From the NCBI GenBank assembly GCA_964502705.1, contig CAZCXZ010000049.1, positions 1-24,949 on the forward strand: a stretch of 24,949 nucleotides of DNA, in the 5' to 3' direction. The stretch's first letter is position 1. The number at the start of each line of letters is the position of its first letter. The notes under the pieces were generated by a model. That model was not told where the DNA came from and made no database searches. It saw only the letters and a program-made list of their open reading frames with translations. This stretch comes from Berkiella sp964502705 (GTDB lineage: Bacteria; Pseudomonadota; Gammaproteobacteria; Berkiellales; Berkiellaceae). The translations under genes and the position numbers were made by a program. Below are positions 22,950-24,949 of the stretch, one piece after another.

Positions 22950-23864
22950 CTAGATTTTAACCCGGCGACTTGCGGTGGGATGAGTTGAAATGAGGTTAAC
23001 ACCAAGATTTGTTATATGCTCTAAAAATGTACTCGGATTACTGCAACACTTATGTACAAAGATATCAGCTTGCTTTGTATAACTTTGGGTAGCAACATCT
23101 GCTACTACTAAATTTTCTTCTGCACCTCTGAATTCCTCGAGTTGAGTGACCATGTCTTCTAAAGCTTTGACTTTATCAGGATTCACATCTGCAAAATGCG
23201 CAGAATCTTGTACTGCATAATGATCGGCACGTGACTCACGGTATCGCAAACTTGCTTGTTTTAATAAATAAAGTACTCCCATCCAAGAAAAGCTACTCAA
23301 AGGATTGGTATGTGCTCCTAATGATGCGAAAAGCGACCCCATTATGAACATTCTCTCTGGGTATTCCAGAACCGTGGTATCCCCTAACTGCATATGCGAT
23401 AACTCATGCTCTATCATGATCCTTAAGGCATCTTCAGACACGAGTGAAACATTACCAACAACGATTAAAACATGTTCGTTCTCGCCCGTTGTCGCAGCAT
23501 ACATTTTAACTGAACTTAGATTTTGATCTCTAAAAACAATTCGAGCAGGTCGTTTTAAGGGCTTGTTAAATTGTTCAGCTCGCTGGAGAATTTCATCAAT
23601 AGCGGTATGAATGCGATCTGCATAAAGTGGCTGTGTTTCACCATCAGTAATGTAACCACGTGGTCGTGGCAGCAACACCCAAGCCCCCATCACACCGATA
23701 TTTGCGAGTATGAGCCATGGCGATCGCTTTAGTACAATGGACGTTGCTGTAGAGGCTGCTAGCAAAAGCTTATCCCAAACGGTAAATGATCGATTACGTT
23801 CATTCGCTAAACGAGTTAGATGGGAGAAACCTCTGCTTGCTTGTCTCTTAAAAAAGGATAACAT
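22950..23864 (-). CDS. Second M48-family zinc metalloprotease
   Basis: The protein has 304 residues from ATG 23864 (AAGGA about 10 bases upstream; GTG/ATG at 23886-23891 are weaker alternatives). A hydrophobic segment at about 47-65 could anchor it to the membrane. The zinc motif HELSH is at 153-157, the third ligand Glu210 in the RESRADHYA motif, and a late STHPTASRR motif matches the end of M48 domains. It shares the fold with the M48 gene on the left of the window but has a single N-terminal hydrophobic segment, so it is a distant paralogue rather than a recent duplicate. It probably degrades misfolded or specific membrane-associated substrates. It has no obvious operon partner. Confidence 0.85.
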   Translation of the reverse strand: MLSFFKRQASRGFSHLTRLANERNRSFTVWDKLLLAASTATSIVLKRSPWLILANIGVMGAWVLLPRPRGYITDGETQPLYADRIHTAIDEILQRAEQFNKPLKRPARIVFRDQNLSSVKMYAATTGENEHVLIVVGNVSLVSEDALRIMIEHELSHMQLGDTTVLEYPERMFIMGSLFASLGAHTNPLSSFSWMGVLYLLKQASLRYRESRADHYAVQDSAHFADVNPDKVKALEDMVTQLEEFRGAEENLVVADVATQSYTKQADIFVHKCCSNPSTFLEHITNLGVNLISTHPTASRRVKI

Positions 23865-24092
23865 TCTTGAGCATTCCTTATCGAACATCACTCGCGTGAT
23901 GATTTACGGTTTAAGCATCAGGCGAGCAGCAACGCCATCACCCCATGCAAGAAGAAACTCAGCTTACTGACAAATGGACTAATGGTCAATCATCTTTAGG
24001 AAAATTTCTGCCGAAAAATGCATGAGCAAAACAAACGCGAGGGATCTTAGTGTAGGTGCATTTATTTGAGAGGCTTTGAAAGGGAAGGAAGC

Positions 24093-24119
24093 GCGTTATC
24101 GGGGCATTCCCGATAACGC
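24093..24119 (-). terminator. Gene-end hairpin after the last hypothetical gene
   Basis: GCGTTATCGGG (24093-24103) and CCCGATAACGC (24109-24119) form a perfect 11-bp stem with a 5-base loop, 16 bases beyond the minus-strand stop at 24136. On that strand the following sequence is pyrimidine-rich (CTTCCTTCCC) but not a T-tract. The 230 bases to its left hold no gene that I can support. Confidence 0.55.
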
Positions 24120-24135
24120 AATTTTGAATGGCGTA

Positions 24136-24684
24136 TTATAGCGCTATTTTTCTTGCTACTTGGTCCAGGCCAACACGCGCTGCACTAGAAGCTATGCCAT
24201 AAGCAACATACCCACCATAAGGCGCCGCTTGTGGTAATAGAGCGTCTACTTGCTCTTGCACTACTGTTCCAAATCCATGACTCAATGCGCCAAAGGCAAT
24301 GTGTTTCGCAGCCGTTGCTGAATTATCATGGCTCGTTAATGTTAAGTTCGTTGCTCTAGGCGCCAGGTAAAGAACAGGAGCTGGAACAGCCGAAACGATG
24401 CTAAGCGCTTTCAAGCTCGCTTGCGTGACATTCTCGGATACCATACCTTTAACAAAATCCTGTGCCTTTTCTTTAGCGCGTTCTTGAAAAGGACGTGGAT
24501 CGATAACTGGAGCAACCGGCTCTCGTTCCGGCATCGCTAATTTTGCCGCTTGTGTTGTCGCTGCGCCAGTGACACCTTTTGTAACAGCAGCTACGGTTTG
24601 GTTATAAACGAAGTTCATTAAAGGCTGAATAACAGTGTTCATGACTGGCTGCATGACATAATCGTTAAAAAGTGTGTAAATCAT
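24136..24684 (-). CDS. Hypothetical Ala-rich protein
   Basis: I do not recognise this 182-residue protein. An amphipathic N-terminal region (residues 1-35, with repeated MQP/MNT/IQP patterns) is followed by an Ala/Val-rich stretch, a charged helix at 65-85 and two moderately hydrophobic segments (about 90-108 and 152-165) that could associate with membranes. No catalytic motif or signal peptide is evident. AGGGG lies about 9 bases before the ATG. It has its own strong gene-end hairpin and is separated from neighbours on both sides by more than 200 bases, so it is likely a single-gene unit. Confidence 0.6.
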   Translation of the reverse strand: MIYTLFNDYVMQPVMNTVIQPLMNFVYNQTVAAVTKGVTGAATTQAAKLAMPEREPVAPVIDPRPFQERAKEKAQDFVKGMVSENVTQASLKALSIVSAVPAPVLYLAPRATNLTLTSHDNSATAAKHIAFGALSHGFGTVVQEQVDALLPQAAPYGGYVAYGIASSAARVGLDQVARKIAL

Positions 24685-24908
24685 TGTATTTGTCCCCTAA
24701 GAGCTCTTTTAATTAATTAAGTTAGATTACTTATAAATGACCTACGTGTAAATACCGACCTACACGCAACCACGACCTCTCATCGCCTATTTGCGCGCAT
24801 TCGCACTTTTCCAGTTATTTTCAGCTAATTATGGGGACATCCACCTTAGGTTGACGCACTTATTGAGGCTCGATTATCGTTGTCTCTTCAGTCATTTTTA
24901 GGTGCGCT

Positions 24909-24949
24909 ATGACCGCGGCTCGTTCTAGTAAAATCGATTTAAGTGCCAC
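24909..24949 (+). CDS. Start of a gene cut by the window edge, possibly a REP-associated tyrosine transposase
   Basis: ATG 24909, preceded by AGGTG four bases upstream, opens a frame reading MTARSSKIDLSA to the end of the window. REP-associated Y1 (HUH) transposases commonly begin with MT-x-AR/PRS followed by a short strand and then the YYH motif, which would lie just beyond the edge. The GGGGACATCCACC at about 24834-24846 also resembles sequence I have seen before such genes. The assignment is an inference from 12 residues and needs the downstream sequence. Confidence 0.45.
   Translation, partial: MTAARSSKIDLSA

Noticed and set aside
1..24949. CRISPR array, prophage or integrated element spanning the window
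   Set aside because: No regularly spaced repeats, integrase, phage structural genes or attachment duplications are seen; the tRNA-Met at the edge has no visible integrase next to it.

Overview
The window is AT-rich DNA from a Gammaproteobacterium. An elongator tRNA-Met lies at the left edge. The gene mix (sphingosine-1-phosphate-lyase-like enzyme, eukaryotic-like protein kinase, DUF2608 HAD protein, two M48 metalloproteases, many low-complexity hypotheticals) resembles host-associated Legionellales/Coxiella/Berkiella-type bacteria. The genus is my inference from gene style; no marker here fixes it. Genes are densely packed on both strands, and no gene-free stretch exceeds about 300 bases. There is no CRISPR array, rRNA or complete mobile element.

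Left part (1-9.2 kb): tRNA-Met, an M20 amidohydrolase, a Nudix protein with an unusual insertion in its Nudix box, a soluble class III adenylate cyclase with all catalytic residues, an M48 membrane protease convergent with it, a ketopantoate-reductase-like protein, and a YjdF/DUF1761 membrane pair. These are followed by a eukaryotic-like kinase translationally coupled to a coiled-coil protein, then DUF1653 and a CHMI-family tautomerase.

Middle (9.2-17.6 kb): an accessory-looking block. It holds a HAD-fold protein that has lost its catalytic aspartates, a class A flavin monooxygenase with a MICAL-like N-terminus, a DUF4442 hotdog protein, three unrecognised proteins with charged, Ser/Pro-rich tails, and a divergent pair of an intact DUF2608 HAD protein and the S1P-lyase-like enzyme.

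Right part (17.6-24.9 kb): an emrAB-type efflux operon with a 28-bp palindrome upstream, a protein with an SGHYxP-type domain, a Ser/Asp-rich protein preceded by a possible 10-codon leader ORF, a secreted BON protein behind a bidirectional terminator, a second M48 protease, an unknown protein, and the first codons of what may be a REP-associated tyrosine transposase.

The most interesting pattern is that several neighbouring unrecognised proteins (kinase, dead HAD, two small hypotheticals) end in short basic, nuclear-localisation-like motifs, and two carry SPxK motifs. With the kinase and S1P-lyase homologues, this suggests a set of host-directed effectors. That is a hypothesis: no secretion system is visible here. 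A second pattern is a series of strong gene-end hairpins without a U-tract.
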